Assembly: GCA_020055645.1 (NCBI GenBank)
Contig: CM034546.1
Coordinates: forward strand, 96,286,001 to 96,350,000
Source: Tomocerus qinae
Lineage: Eukaryota > Arthropoda > Collembola > Entomobryomorpha > Tomoceridae
Length of the DNA: 64,000 nt
Reading direction: 5' to 3'
This document shows, one piece after another, positions 46,489-61,332 of the stretch. The position numbers and the translations under genes were made by a program. The first letter of the stretch is position 1; each line of letters starts with the position of its first letter. Under the pieces are notes generated by a model, which saw only the letters and a list, made by a program, of their open reading frames with translations, was not told the DNA's origin and did not search any database.

Positions 46489-49400
46489 TGGTATTATGTA
46501 ACAGAATTCTTTGTTCAAGTAATACATAGATAGGTATGGGATCAGTTGATATATTATTCAAAACTGATCCGAGATGTATTAACGATGCTATGAGGGAATA
46601 CCTATCCATATTAACAATCCTTATAACGATGAGGATAAATAGTCGTAAGAGACCTGAGACGATGCTCGCGAAACTACCAACGATTGACATTGGTATCTGG
46701 TATCAGTATCAAAATTCCCTACCTGGTTGAGTCGAAGAGTAGTAATGAGATTTGATCCTCGTAGTAAATCCAAAATGCGGTTAGCTCTAAGCGATTTGAA
46801 GGAATGGTATAGAAAGGATGGATTGGATAACAGGAACACTCTTTATAAGTATATTATTATGATGTAAGTCTAAGTATCTACTTTCCGAATGATCATTTGT
46901 GATGTACTGATGGTGAGTGGTTAGAGATAGCTGGAAGGGAAAGAAAAAATTACTTGAGAATGATTGTGGATGAAACGAAAAAGAACTAGGGTTGTACTTT
47001 CTGCTGCTAAAGTAGCAGGGAATCTATTAAGAGGAGGAAATGTGAATTCTATTTCTGACAAGTTGCTGATAGGCATTCTGTAATTCGGGAAAGCAATATC
47101 AAAATGGTAAAGTGAAGTGTATTTGTAAATGGATGGTTTGGTTAGTTAGGTACACGATGGAAAGGGATAAAAAAGAGAAATTGAAGAATGGAAACCGGAA
47201 TTTGGAGTGACACGTGTAAATCACAAAAGCCAGGATTCGGGTATTAGCCTATTACATGATGGTTGATTTGATGGTCAGTTGAGTAAGGGCTAGTTGGCTT
47301 ATTGGCCGGTTTGGTGTTGAAAGGAGATTCTTGATCTCTTCACTCATGGTTGATTTAGCCTAATCCCTCGCTCTATTGTCAGCAATTTTCCTCTTTATGT
47401 ACTCGAGTAGCGCTTACGTAACTATTCCTTCGTGCTCAACTTCCTTGCTCAAGTTTCCTTGTTATTTCTTACGTCCTCCAATCCGTATTTCGGTTTATTT
47501 TCCTTCCCTCCCAACTAACCTAGGCCCCTCAAAACTTTACTTCCTTATTCTCTATATCGGCATATACGGGAATTATAATGATTAAAATCCGTACCTATGT
47601 ATCTCCACACCCAAATCCATTGTAACCAATACGTGTAAGCAAAGACAGATCCTTTGTCCAAAGTGAGACCAAAGATTACATTGTTATTACCGTACTTTAA
47701 CCGAAACGGAAAACCAACAAAAGGAAAGCTTTTCTAGAACAGAAAATAATGCTTTTAACATTTTCCTCCACTTAGCCGTCGTAGTAAAAGCAATGAACCC
47801 CATGAAGAAAATTGCTCGTTCCTCCTGGAAAATGAAAATTGGGGAAAATTCAAACCTGCAAAAACGACTGAATTGAGTCACATCATATCGCTCCGTTTCT
47901 CCTTATTGTGCTTTCTACAGAGCGAGTTTACTAAGCTGGATGGAAAACTGTCCAATTTTATTTAACAACGGATCAAGTGTTTCTTTTCTCCAGGGACAAG
48001 TATCAAGTTTCAATATACAGCAAAGGTATACAACCAACATCGAATTATTTCCTTTCTACTAATATTTACTGGTATATCTTCAGTAGGTATTTTGTACTCT
48101 AACTATCAATGCGTATGAAGGAGATTTCGTATTCACGGTTTGTAGCATATATTATTTCCCTTTAGCTATGCCTTTTCGATTATCTCCATTAAAATTGACG
48201 TAAAGTCTACGAAATTCGATTAGCATATGAATTTTGTCTGTATTTATGTTTCCCATTCCCAGAATGTTTAAACTGTTGGTTGGGAAGTTGGAAATTCTCG
48301 GGAGTTTGGTAGAGCTGGAGAAAGAAAAGCAAACACAAACAATTTAGAAACCCAAGAGCCAAGAACCCACTTGACATTTATGGTAGAAGGAAACTTGTAT
48401 TTTGTAGCTAGCAGGTCCATGTGTGTTAACCATTCAACTCAACCCTTTATTTCATCGGAGCTGAAATGAAAGTTTCAATAGGCTGACTCGACTAGATTGC
48501 AATTTGATACAATAATACAACACAATGATATACTCCCTTCCTATATTATGTACCGTACTTATGTATATTGCATTGCAGTGCACAATGAGAAAGCCTTTTG
48601 AAATGAGATCTTTACTCTCAATACCAAAACTACGATGTTAAGAGTACCTTTAGCTATCCTCTCCAGTAAACCAAGACAGGCTGGGTCAGAAAATCCACTT
48701 GACAAGAGCAGAGAGGCGAAGAGTGTACAAGTCACAATCACAAGTACCTCCTGCCTCCTATGCTAGAAATACTTCGGGATGTTTCCCCTATCTCTGAAAT
48801 AATACTCCTAAATGGTATACATATAATACTAGTATCTATCTACACAGAAAATATGACATTATTTTATTCATATCTCTGAGCTTGCTTGTGGAAAGGCCAC
48901 TTTCTATACACGTTGCATAAGAAACTTTCTTGCTCTCTGCTGTTTCTAATTCTGTTCACATCAGGGAGCCGTAGCATGCGAATGACATTAGATTTGATTT
49001 TCAATCGCTGTCTCCATCCGCTAAGCAAAATAATAGCCCTCCCTTACAAAAACTTTCTTTGCTTATGTTAAATGCAATAATTTGGCCTTGTTTTGCCACG
49101 TGTACATATATATGTAAGGTACCCTGTGAAAAGCAAAATAATAATGACACAAAGTTGTGGTACAATATTTGTGTTATATATAAATGCTCTTTCTTATTAC
49201 AATGTATAACATTTGGCACTTTATTAGGCTTATATGTAATGGTGGTGTGTGTAAGATTAAGTCTAAGCTAGCATGCAATATTCACATTTCCACTATTTAT
49301 CATGGTGTTAGCTAACGATTTCCATGTGATACTTTTTTGGCAGATAAAATATTAAAGCAGTTGGATTAATGCATTCTAAAGCAGAGTATTGCACAGCTAC

Positions 49401-52400
49401 TTAAACACCTAATTAGTAGTAAAGTATCCCTGAGACTGTGGATCTAAATATATCCCTTTACGGTTTCGAGAATCCTCTTTTTCTGAATGAGCATAAGTTG
49501 TCATTGAAATCGAGCTATGCATAATAATATGGTTGATATATAGTAGTATCAATGTCGATTGGGCTTACAGTAAGAATATAGGGTGTATAAACATAAATGG
49601 TAGGATAGGTTGTTTTAAGGATAGGTTGTTTAACGCTTAGTGCGACGCAATTAAAATGCTGAGCGTAGAATGGAGCGACTGAGCACACGGCAATTCTCAC
49701 GGGGACTCACATTTATATGCGACAGAGCAAAAGGGTTTCGATTTTTATTTCAGTTTATGTGTTTGTCTCCAAGGGTTTGCCAATCCATAAATTCACTGTG
49801 GTAGTTATACATAATAAATCAATGTTCCTTACATTTATCGATAGAAAGAAAAATAGCGGATCGAATGTGCATGTGCATAATAAGATTAGCGATAAGTATT
49901 ATAGCATAGAATGATAACAACAGTTCACCAATAGAGTTTGTATACTAAAATTGTCGTACACTCATAGATTATCGATAGAAAAAAGTTTCTGGTAGTTAAC
50001 AGCAAAAATAGTTAGGTAGGGTTCTTCATAAAGATACATAGAACTTAGTAGGTGCTCAGATCAAATCAGGCCTGGTACAAAGCCCAACCGCTCGCCCTCG
50101 TTTGTCAAGTCCTTAGGGATTTCTCCTGGAGCCTGATTTGCATTATAAATCAGGTCGATCCATTATTTATACAAATCTAAATGCATTGCGTGTATGAATA
50201 TAGGGAGGGTGTCCTTTATGAACATTGTACTAGTAGTAGTGCGTCTGGCTCCGAAATATTCATGACTGTGACAGTCGAGTTGTAGATGTAAAGTGTAGGT
50301 AGATAGAAACTTCCTGTAATATTCTAGTCTTGTGCGATTTGGGATTTCTACTGAAAGTCTAACTAACTAACAGAAACTGTAAATAGAGTAAGGTTTCGAG
50401 CCTTCAGTTTCAACTGCGATCGCGATACGAAACGGCTCAATTGAAAAAGAAACATTTCCCAAATCAGCGTATTATTAGTATTAGTCACTCCGTGATAAAC
50501 TACTTAGTAGTAGTAGGTATAGCCGAATTTAACTTGTACCTGTATTCAAGTCGATCGAGATGAATGTGCACTTTCACTTATTGCCAAGAGTTGGAGCTCT
50601 GAATCTCATAAAAAATTTGCACAAGCTAAAGTCCATATTAATCCCCTTCGGTCTTAACTTGAGCCATCCTTCATCACTGCATAAAACATTAGCTGTGTGC
50701 ACACTGAATTGCAATTGCAAATTATGTGGGCGGCTCTCTTATCTCGTAAGGCATCGCTCTTACCACGAACTTCTATATAGCAATCTATGTAATAATATTT
50801 TCATAGCTCTGGCAGGAAAACAATTCTGAGGAAATACTTCTTACGTAGTACATGCTACAACTTTCCCTTTAAGTTTTCAACTTCCATGTAAATATTTGTC
50901 CTGCTCGCGAAAAATTCCTGAAGCAATTAACATTTTCTAATCAGGAGAAATTCCTTCTCCTTTAATAATTAAACTGACAATTCTGTTGATAACTTATGCA
51001 AACATTTGTCTTTCTTTGACTAATTAGTTAAAAGCTACGTATTCACTGGGGCGAATTTAGATGAGTACCACGCACTTGAGAGTGGAGAGATGAGCACACC
51101 TTAATAATTGTCTTTCGAAGCTAACTGGAAAATCACTAGGCACATTAATCAGCTTTTATAAGCATAGAAGTGTATAAAGTGTAGTAGAAGTACAAGAAAG
51201 ATAACTACTAATTTCCATCAACAGTCTTTCTATTCAGTCCTCACTTTTAGTGTTAGCTCAAAGTGCGTAAAGTGGAAATAATCTAATAGTAAAATATTAT
51301 TACGTTAGTTATGCTACCATAAAAGTCATAGAGTTCTACTCCAGTCTTCCCTCCACAAAAGAGTAACTCCTCTATTAAGTACAGATAAGGGAATGATGAA
51401 GAAACTTTTCCAAATGTTACTCATGCATTTTAATTAGGCTTACCTACATTATCTTGGTACTTAAACATACCTCTACATACCTTTTACAACTATATGCATA
51501 TAATCATATATTACCTATATGCCTCTTTTGATTTCTGTCACGAAGAATACGTTTTATATGATCATTAATTCTTTATGTATAGTACTTACATAGCATATTC
51601 GTTCTGGATTCTACTCCATGGACGAAACATATTCCAACGTATGTCAAAGGTCCTTTCTACTTTGAATTCCAATGCATAACATGTAAATTCCCTTTATGAC
51701 ACTACTGCTAGATAGATACACTCTATCCGTATTCTCCATGCTCTTTTTATTGTCTAACTGGAGAATAGGTTAGCTAGTAGCTGCTGTAAAACGATATTCA
51801 TATATTTGGGTGGAGGGAAAGTGAGAGGATCAACTGGAATAGTCAAGCAACTTGAATGTGTGTGGTGTGGAAAGAATCCTCTTCAAAGGATCAACGGGCT
51901 TTTCTCAAGTTTCCCTCACCAGAGGCAATCCACAATCTACCCCTTTCCACTTCCATATTCGTCCTCTACTTTTGCTAGTCATTCTACACTCACAATTCAC
52001 AGCACAGAACAGTTTTCAAAATTCTGTCTATCTATTTCATGGTATATCAACTTTAATAAGTTCGGTTGTAAATTTGTAAATGGGCGTTAAAGATTCATAG
52101 CATAAATAAGTTGCAAAAAATTGCATTTCACATCTGTTTTTACTTTACCTCAGTTTACTTCACGTATATTGTGTTCAATGTATTAGTAAGTGGTGTGAAT
52201 CGGTGTACTATATTCAAAACTATCTGTAGGTAAATATTATAAAGGTGTAGTAAAGGAGTAGTTATTCAATAAATATGTAAGCATGTATGTTTAGGTATCA
52301 TGCTTGCTAAGAAATATTACACAAGGATAGCCAGCAAGGTAAATACCCGCGAAAATATTCCGTATACTTTCAACAGTTAATTTTTTGCATAATGGAATAC

Positions 52401-55400
52401 TAGAAATGTATGGGCTGTTGTAAACCTCAGGATGATCTTACTATAGAGTACATGGGTAGTTGTATAGAGATGGTTCTGTTCTACTGTGTTATAAGTGTTT
52501 AGGCATATATAAATATTAAAGTTGCCAAATGCTCAAGTGTACAGACTAAAGTGGAGTACACATCACATCTATTTATTCAAGATACACTATTACAAAAGAA
52601 TGTGCACAATGGTGTATAGTAGCCCTGAAGTACAAAAGATATTGTTAGTACTGCACTGGATATCTGTTTCTTATCCTTCGTACTTGATTACGTGTAGGAT
52701 GCAATGTCCTGCCTGTAGCATAATGGTAGCCCCTAAAGTTGAAACGGGAGTAGTAAAGGAAGCATTGTCGTTGAGTTTAAGTTTGGAAGAGCGAGATCAA
52801 GAGAGCTGAACTCAAGTAGGGTGAAATCCTTAGGGAAAGGTAGACCAAAGTGAAAGTGGCAGTTAGCGAAAAGAAAGATGTCGGAGAGAAGAGAAATGCG
52901 AGAGTTGCGTTGAATCGAGATGTGAGATGAGACGGAGGAGAAAAGAAGTGAGAGAACATATGTAAGATCTTATCTTGGTCACATAGCCACCATTTTTCAC
53001 TCTGACTTCCACTGGAACAATGGCCAATTCTCTTTTGTAGTAAGCCAAGATACCTTTCTCTATTTACCCATGCCATAGAGAAATATTGGATTTTCGATTT
53101 ATCCATCGATTCCTTCGTATGTAAATATGATACGTGTATTTTCACATTTTCGAACCCTTTTCTTCATCTGCGATTTCATTCCGAGAAGATGCCTACTGAA
53201 TTCAATTTTGCCATAAATAGGATATTTCGATTAATATTTCACTCCCAAAAGATATTAGTTTCTCCTGTATGATACACAGCTGATAAATGTAATTCTTCGA
53301 AATGACAACATGTATGTGATACTTCATACTATAATTCAAAGTAGAATGAGACAATATTACGTTTTCTTTCATCTTGCACATCTCTCGCCATGATGGGAGG
53401 CAATGGCAATACACCTTAGTAATGGCTTAGTTGTAATGTAATCATAATTTAATATTGAGGGGAAAGTGGGGAAAGTGCAAACCATTTCTTCAGCAAGGGA
53501 TGTTCTCCTGCAAAACAGAACACAAAACACTACAAAAAAACGGATGAGCGAAATCGATGGGATTAACTGGGATTGGCTTCTCTCATTTTTCTTGCTTTTC
53601 CCTGGCCTCTGCTAATCAAATATCACCCCCTTGTGCAGACACAAAGATTACAAGAGACAAGATGAACTTTTATGAAATATTGACGAAAAGATACGACGCA
53701 AAATATTTTGTGTCTATGTCTAATCATTCCAAAAACTAGTTTCATCTCAATGTAACTGAAGATCTAAATCAAAGTATAACAATACAAAACAAACGGACAT
53801 TTATAGTGTAATTTACTAGGTTTAAAGACCATGCTGATACAAATAAAAATGAGATTTAAATTGAATTGTATTGGATGCAGATGAATTCTGGGAACTCTAT
53901 GTTTGTTCCATTTCTGTAAAAAAGGACAGGGCAATTTCCAAAGCATAGTAAGATAGATTTTTGTTGGGAAAAGTAGCTACTTATTTCTACGACCCTTAAA
54001 TTTCAGGAGGAAGAGTGTTTTCATATTTTGTATGACACATTCAACGACAATGGAGTGACACTTTATAGGAAACTGGAACGAATGTGAACATTTATGAGTT
54101 AGATTCATTGTGTCTTTAAGCCGAAAACGCATTAGAAGGAAGCGGTGGACAAGAATTTTGCATCACACTCAATTTCCATAGTATTAAATATATCTTGTAG
54201 CGGTTGTAGTTAAAGTAATCATATCTATGTGTGTGGGAGAGAGAATATGGGATGATACATACATCCATTATCATTTCTAGACAAGATCCGTAAGGGAGAC
54301 AATACAGAAGTCGCTAACTATACACACGATACACACATTGTCATCGGGGATATAGAAAGAACACTCTGGCAGACAGGGAGGCAATAACGGAGTGAGATTC
54401 AGCCATCAGAGTGAATGTGTGAGCGAGGGAACTGCTAAAGGACACACAGGAAGGTTCTGAAACGGTGAAATAACCTAACAGCGAGTGGAGGACTTATTGT
54501 TAGGTATTACAGAAGTTGAGGTTGAGAAATAAACCCGAGGATTTTCTTAGTGATCCCGGGAGCTTTACTGTTAGTGTAGGAGCTCCGCTTATTTTTTAGA
54601 TCGGGAAATCAGCGGGTGTTCTTCCAATTATCTCTCCAACTTCCATTTCTTCTCCCCATTTATTATTTTCTCTTCAATACATTTCATATAAAGTAATGTG
54701 CGGGATTCCACTTGCGTTTCATCTCACCCTGTTGTGCAATCTATGATGAAACTGCATGCAAACAAACACTTTTCACTCTGCATTTTGCCTATGTCATCAC
54801 ACCTGCATACATTAAATACCCATCCTTTGAAAAATTATCTCTTGCACAATATTTTGTATTGGATGCATTGCACATGTATTTTTGACCATTGTTTATTAAT
54901 ACATTCCAATTTTTTAAAGGTAGGTCATTTGTATTTTACTTTTGAGTATTTGTCAAGAATAGTCGAATTCAAATTGGATGTAACAAGTTAGGGTAATTTT
55001 CGGCGATAATGTATAGATTTATGAGATTGGAAATTGCTGTAAGATATAATTTGTTAACTCCGTAATTGCTGATGAATTTCTACGGTGGAGAATATATTAG
55101 CAGAATTAACTTTCCCTTTGCTTTTCCTCTTTTCCATTTTGGAGTCTTATTTGCTTTCCCAATTTTCATCATGATTCGATCTAATCTAATGGATGAGTCA
55201 GTCAGGAGCAGAAACACGGAGAGAGAAATGTAAAAGCAAATTATTCTGTCTCTAGGCTATAGCCACACAACAGATCTGTGGTACTACATACATAATACAC
55301 ACACACGAAGTGCAGAATAGAATCCTGACTAAAATACTTCTGACAAACCTAAACTAGCAATTTCCTGACAGTAGTGAGTTGGACCAAGCCGCTCACGTCT

Positions 55401-58400
55401 CTTCCTCCGTCCTCAGCTTTACGTGAGCCGTTAAAGGGAAAGAGAACAGAGAATTGGGTTCGATAAGGCCTTAAGGCTTTCTACTTACTCCTCTCTCTCT
55501 CTCTGTATGTCTAGTTAAAATAATGTTCTCTTCTGTTCTGCAGTCGACCTCGAGTCGACTTGCTTTATTTGGCTAACCCAAAGTAAACTTGAGCCGCATC
55601 GGAGCAAACATATCACACCAGGCCACATCTCACTCTGTCGCAACAGTCTGCATCAGCTCATCAAAATGTGTAATACATTCAGTGGGCGACACATAATTTA
55701 CTACCCGGTTCCCTATAATGTGATGTGACTGAAAACGTGAGACAGATATTTCCACGGGTAAAATGGGAAACGATAGATACACGGGCATCAAGGGATAACT
55801 AACTAATTAGTGTTCCAATTTCAAAACTAATTCTCATAATACGCAGTCAACCATGCTATATAGCCTGAGTGTGATGAGATCAGTCAAATCATCGAAATTC
55901 CTAGTTCTCCTCAAATTCTATTATATCCCCGACAAGATTATTATTTCTGTTAGCTTTCGTTCCAATTCACTGGATCAAACAACCTCTGTGTTGGTACGTA
56001 CGACAAAAACTTTACCAGAAGGCATAACTCAGGGAATTGCGCATATTTACTTTATTGATATCACAAATCATGCCGTTTCACCGCAGTAAAACGCAAATGT
56101 TCATTTTCACACCTATAGATACTAATATCAGATAATTTTCCAATTTCTCCATTCGTTAACTACTGAGTTAAACTGCTATCTATACAAAATTTCAATTCTC
56201 TAGAAGAAATTAGTCCGTAGGTTTCAGTGGAGGTGTCACGTAACTTTGAAAATCCCAAAGGATAAATTTTCTTGATTAAGCCTGTCTAGACGTACAACTT
56301 TTCCGTGAAGCTTTAATAGACAGTAGAAATTGATTAGCAACATGGTCCACTCCAAGTACAGACAACTTGTGTCGTATCATCTTCATCAGATTCTATGCAA
56401 GGCCATCTTCCCCAACATCGTATCATTTTTCATTAAGTGCTCCTTGGTCAGACTCCTTTCAGTAGCATAGCATGGGAGCAAATAGAAACACTATATCTGT
56501 AGTCCTTGTATACTGTCATGCTATCATTTTGTATTTCATCATCTTCATCATCATTCATCACTCTAATGCTAACCAACCTCTTTGTCCTTTATCCTTTCAA
56601 CCCACCTCTTTGTTAATGAAAAAGTGATTCATTTCATTTAGTCTGGGAAACTATTAGCATGAACGTTCAAAGGATGGATGATGATAGGGAACTGTCTGTC
56701 TCAACCAAGACTCACTCAAATTAAATTAACATGAGTTACTCCTGTCCTGTCAAATCTCCACGAAATTTTCATCACAATGACACTAATCCATCTTCCTTGC
56801 CACAAAAGTAATTTCAAGCCTAAACAAAGTTGCAATGATAAGCAACACCAAACTGTATACATTCGTGGGAGGAATTACACAAATCTCATTAGTTGTTAAT
56901 AAAAGCAACCAAAATACACTTTTTCGTGCCATACGCGAAAATTTGTGAAATTCTTATTACAATAATATTTATTAGAGGCAGATTCCTATGTCTTCATAAT
57001 GAAGTTCTAATTAAAATAGAAAGTTTTCCTCGTTGCCTTACATGGGTAAGAAGTATTTCATGAGATTCAATGTACATTTTGTAAGTAAGTACCTACTCCA
57101 TTTCTTTTCGTCCAGAAAACAGTATGGATCCCGAACAACCATAGAAAAGAAGTGCCAAGTGCAGTGATGTTAGGTATAGGAGCGAGGGAAAAGAAAGTTT
57201 TGGTCTTTTCCAACTACACACATAGAAACTCAAATTTGAGACGGAAATGTCCGAATCGATATTTCGATAAGGGGCGAATTTCGTGACGAGTACAAGTAGA
57301 GTACTACAGTCACGCAATAGCTGAAGCTTACCTGATAAAATGTTATGATAATGCAACGGGCTAGTGTAACGTATGTCGTATACAAATACTATTTCTATGC
57401 TTTATGGCAAGTACAATAATACATTAAAGGTTAGATTCCCCACTTCCAATTTAGAATTGACCGTGTCCTCGTGTGCCTCCAGCTCTTTTGTCCTTCACTT
57501 TTATAACTGAGGTAGATGCATGGTTTAGGTAGGTTAATAGTGGTTCTCGGAACGATCATCTGCTTATACTATATACGGGAATCATGAATCAAAAGGAAGG
57601 AAATTCTTCTGAATGGTCATAATATATAGATAGGTAAGGTTAGTAAGGTATCATTGTACCTCCTTATTAGTCCCTCGTTTCTTACAAATTCTTAAGAAAA
57701 AATTTGCGATTGAAGACAAAGACATTTTTGCAGGATATTTCTGAATGCATATTTGGGTAAACAGACTAGAGAATGAGTATTTTTACAGATTGTAAAAGTA
57801 ATCAAAGAAAGATGGCTCAAAGTGGATGGTGGAGTAGTTGTTTTAGTTGGAGTAAGTTGAGTGCGTATGAGGAAATGTGCGTGCAAGTACTGAATAATGC
57901 AGGACAACATTTGGTATGTAACAACAAGGAGTGAGTGGGGAAGAAGGTCTATATATAAAGTAAGAGTGTCCTTAGTGGTAGCGCTAATGGTGATGCCTGG
58001 CCTGGATCTATCGAGCGAACTCAACTCATTCCATCAAAATTCTCGTTCTGCCTCGCCTTCCTTACTTTCTTTCTTTCTCCCCACTATTATTACTACTAAC
58101 TAGCGTGGCACGACTCACTATATCAGTTGATTCGGGAACAACTTTCCCAGACAAGTTATTACGACAGGAGTAAATAGTACGGTGGGTGGTAATGCTATAT
58201 CTTGGGCCCACTGAATATACTATCTGCGTGTCATGTCGTGAGTAGTTCACATAATAGTAGATGTATAAAATGTACTTTATTTTACCTTTACTTTCATTTC
58301 CTCTTTGCCTTCTCTCTTAGTTTAAGTACTTGCACACGGCCAGCTCGACGCTCACCCATTCATTTCCTTCCTAACGATTTTTAACCGGCTACTTTCGACA

Positions 58401-59699
58401 ACAGTCGGTTCTTCTCAAAGAAACTCTCCTACTAGGCATGAATTCACTTATTATGCAAAGAAAACTCCTAGTCTAAAAAATTTGTGGTCATTCCTCATTT
58501 TACCTACTATTACTTTCAAATATGAAGAAATTGACATCTTTATGCTTTATCTTAAGGCAATGCCCTAACCAAATATTTACGGTTTTCTTCGCTTGTAGGG
58601 GTTACACCAAGCTGTAAATGGGTATTTTCGGTGGACCTTAAATTATAAGCAGAAAAGTAAATATTTAAGAAATATGCAATGTGTACTGCTTTTTCTACCC
58701 TCTCTCAAGTTCTCATTGGGGAAGGGGAAACCCAAATATCAGATTTATATTTTGACATTACACATTATTAACCAACCTACTACTGAAATAGTTGGAATAT
58801 TATATAAGAATACAATAATTTCTGATTGGGATTTCCAATCTATTATTACAATATATTTTGACGAATACACGAACCAATGAATCAACTAATCCGCTATCAC
58901 TGCATTAAGTTCGATATTGTGTTTCGGATGAGACGCAGAGTATTTAATTATTCCGCAATTCAACGATGTTATTATTCTCCTCTGGACTTAAATACGCTTT
59001 TTGAAATAATTTAGTAAATTATTGCACTTAGATGAAAAATGGAAACATTCACTATAAAGTCATTGTTAAGTAAACATGGTGAACAAATGGAAATGTGCTG
59101 TTAAAATCAGAACTTTTCAAATTGCAATATGACAGTTTTGAAAAGTTGATAACTATATAGTCTTGAAAAACGTAAGTGGCATAAATAGCTGAAACTCCAT
59201 GGATCTAAACTCTTGAATACTAATTGAGTGTCCTTAGATAATTAACTGCTACAATTACAACACTGTTAATTATTAAGTAGATGTTATACTCTTAGTACGT
59301 ACAAGTAGGTGCCATCTACCTAATTGTAACTGTCAAACAACGGTTGCTGCTAGGTTGAATGTGTGAATTCCTTATCTTCCTGCACACTGTTGACAATTGA
59401 TTGATATGGACTACCTACTTACCTCTAGGTATCAAAAGTAGCTCTAGTCTTTGACTAATTGTATATGAAACCTCAAGCCTTGAACTGAAATTGTTGTTTG
59501 TTTGTATTGTTTTATAGGGTGATTGAGTAGTGGGATTGTGGGAACAAGGCAAAGAGTAAAGAAAAGCAGAACAGAAGGATGAGGACATAAGATCGAGCAG
59601 CACCCGTTGTAACGGCAGCAACTGTCTCCTTGTCCTCAAAGTCAAATCCGAAAGCTCAAAAGAGCTTTTCCTTCTGGACAATTCATATTTTAGCTCTCC
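46489..59699. other. Gene-free stretch upstream of the cholinergic locus
   Basis: About 13 kb without a supported gene. Open frames are short and lack signatures. Some parts are less AT-rich (52.7-53.1, 54.3-54.6 and 55.2-55.7 kb) and may hold regulatory DNA of the cholinergic locus. A small 40-codon frame at 46747-46869 looks protein-like but has no splice or family support. Confidence 0.45.
55489..55504. repeat. (CT)8 microsatellite
   Basis: Eight perfect CT units. Confidence 0.9.
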
Positions 59700-59878
59700 A
59701 TGTCAGGAGGAAGAAAACGGCAAGATTCTCAAGTCAAACCCTCGGCGACGACAATAGGAAAAATTGAAATGTCTCGACCGAACAATAGACAAACACTACG
59801 TAATCTACTTTTGAGTGACAAGGAAAATCACCACTGCGAGCTACAGGAGGAAGAAACTTCATTAAGGCAACTGATGTC
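59700..59878 (+). CDS. Candidate first coding exon of choline acetyltransferase
   Basis: An ATG opens 59 codons plus two bases (MSGGRKRQDSQVKPSATTIG at the start, SLRQLMS at the end) and stops exactly at a strong donor, TC/GTAAGTGC. An acceptor-like catattttag lies six bases before the ATG. In animals VAChT is encoded inside the first intron of the ChAT gene, so the first ChAT exon is expected on the same strand a short way upstream of VAChT, which is where this sits (1.45 kb before the VAChT ATG). The peptide is hydrophilic and Gln/Glu/Arg-rich. ChAT N termini vary and I see no diagnostic motif, so assignment rests on position and splice signal. It could instead be a 5' exon of VAChT or chance. 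Confidence 0.35.
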
Positions 59879-61332
59879 GTAAGTGCAGAAGATTGGAATT
59901 GGAAGACTCGTGTCGCAAGAGTTTCTCTCCTTTAAGAGTTCAAAGTCCTGAAGCTATCCATTCAAACTTGAAAACTAAATACACACAGCAATAAGTGCGA
60001 GTCAAGAGTCCTGATTTTCATTCTCTACTAATCCGATTACATCTACAACAAATACCCAAGGTATTTAATATTTATAGATTATTTTCAAAATTGTTTTTAG
60101 TTTGATTAGTCGCTCCAAGCGTTGAAAAACTTAGAAGTTAAAGCCTCCTTAGATTTTCTTTGGGAGAGAGATGAAGAAACGAATTCTATAGCGAGGGACT
60201 TCGATCATTCTGAAATGACAAGAAATATTCTACCGCAATGCATTTTCTACGTGGAATTTTTTTATTTTCTACAGATATTAGAGATGGTAATGTGCTAGCT
60301 GGGGAAAAACTGACAAAGAAAACCAACTCGTAAAGAAACTTGACGAGAATTAGATTATTTCTCCCCCTTTTCCCAGATATGTAACTTTAACTTTTCATCG
60401 CTTACCTTCCTCTGCGAATTTTCCTTGTCATATCTATGTACTGCTTGTGTACAGATATTGTTCTAAGTTCTATTTTTTACCTTTACCTTCTGTATTGTGG
60501 AAAGATAAAGTTTCTTCACTCTCCCTCCCAACAGAGAGGCTGATAAGTAGAATGTAGTACACTGTAGAGAGATAGGTAGCTAGTTACTTATTTGCAGGGA
60601 GGAAAATAAGTACAGTGGATAATGCTCGTGATTCTCTTTAGGGATTGCATCACATCACATCGCATCTACATTCAAGATAGGAGATCCAGTACAAAAGCCG
60701 CATGTAATGTGATGTGAGATTCTGAGTGAGAGTATTCAGCGAGAATCTAGGAGTGCAAGAGAAACCAAGAAATGGAAATGGCCCAGGGACTTTAGACAAC
60801 ACTCTGACAACGTGACAACTTTGAAGCGACAGCAACGCATTTGCTCATTTCGGAAGGATCCCTGGAGAATTAGCAACAAGACGAGGAACCGTAGCCGTAA
60901 CGGTGCAGGAAGCGAAACCGAAAATCCCGTTTCTTCCAGTTTATTATACTGACTGGTACAGTACATTTCTCTACTGACAATACCAGCTCTGTATGCATAT
61001 ACCAATAAATTGCATTGCATTGCACATCAAAACCACTCGAATCCAATCAAATATCTAATTCCCCATCCCACCAAACGAAGTCAGACGAGTCTGGAACACA
61101 AATACATTGTTACTGGACGTTATTTTGACAAAAAGTCAATTTCTTCCATTTTATTCGGTCCGCATATTGGAAAACTTATTGATGGAGATGTACTAGGGCA
61201 TAGAAAACGGAATATGACGACAGATGTGACATCAACGATTTCATTTGCTTCATTTGCACTGTGTCTGTGATAGAATTCAGAAAGGAACTAGTTAAGTAAT
61301 CACAATTCCCTGATTTCCTGATAATACGCATA
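59879..61332 (+). other. Presumed first intron of the cholinergic locus and VAChT 5' leader
   Basis: No coding sequence on the plus strand. Just upstream of the VAChT ATG a possible acceptor (gtgtctgtgatag, ending at 61273) could join a shared 5' exon to the VAChT leader. Minus-strand open frames here lack signatures. Confidence 0.4.

Noticed and set aside
46747..46869. 40-codon frame (MRFDPRSKSKMRLALSDLKE at its start)
   Set aside because: Protein-like composition, but no splice sites, signal or family match; too short to support alone.
59415..59681. 88-codon minus-strand frame ending at a donor-like site just upstream of the ChAT exon candidate
   Set aside because: Ser/Leu/Arg-rich with no signature. 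It overlaps the likely promoter of the cholinergic locus, and there is no partner exon.
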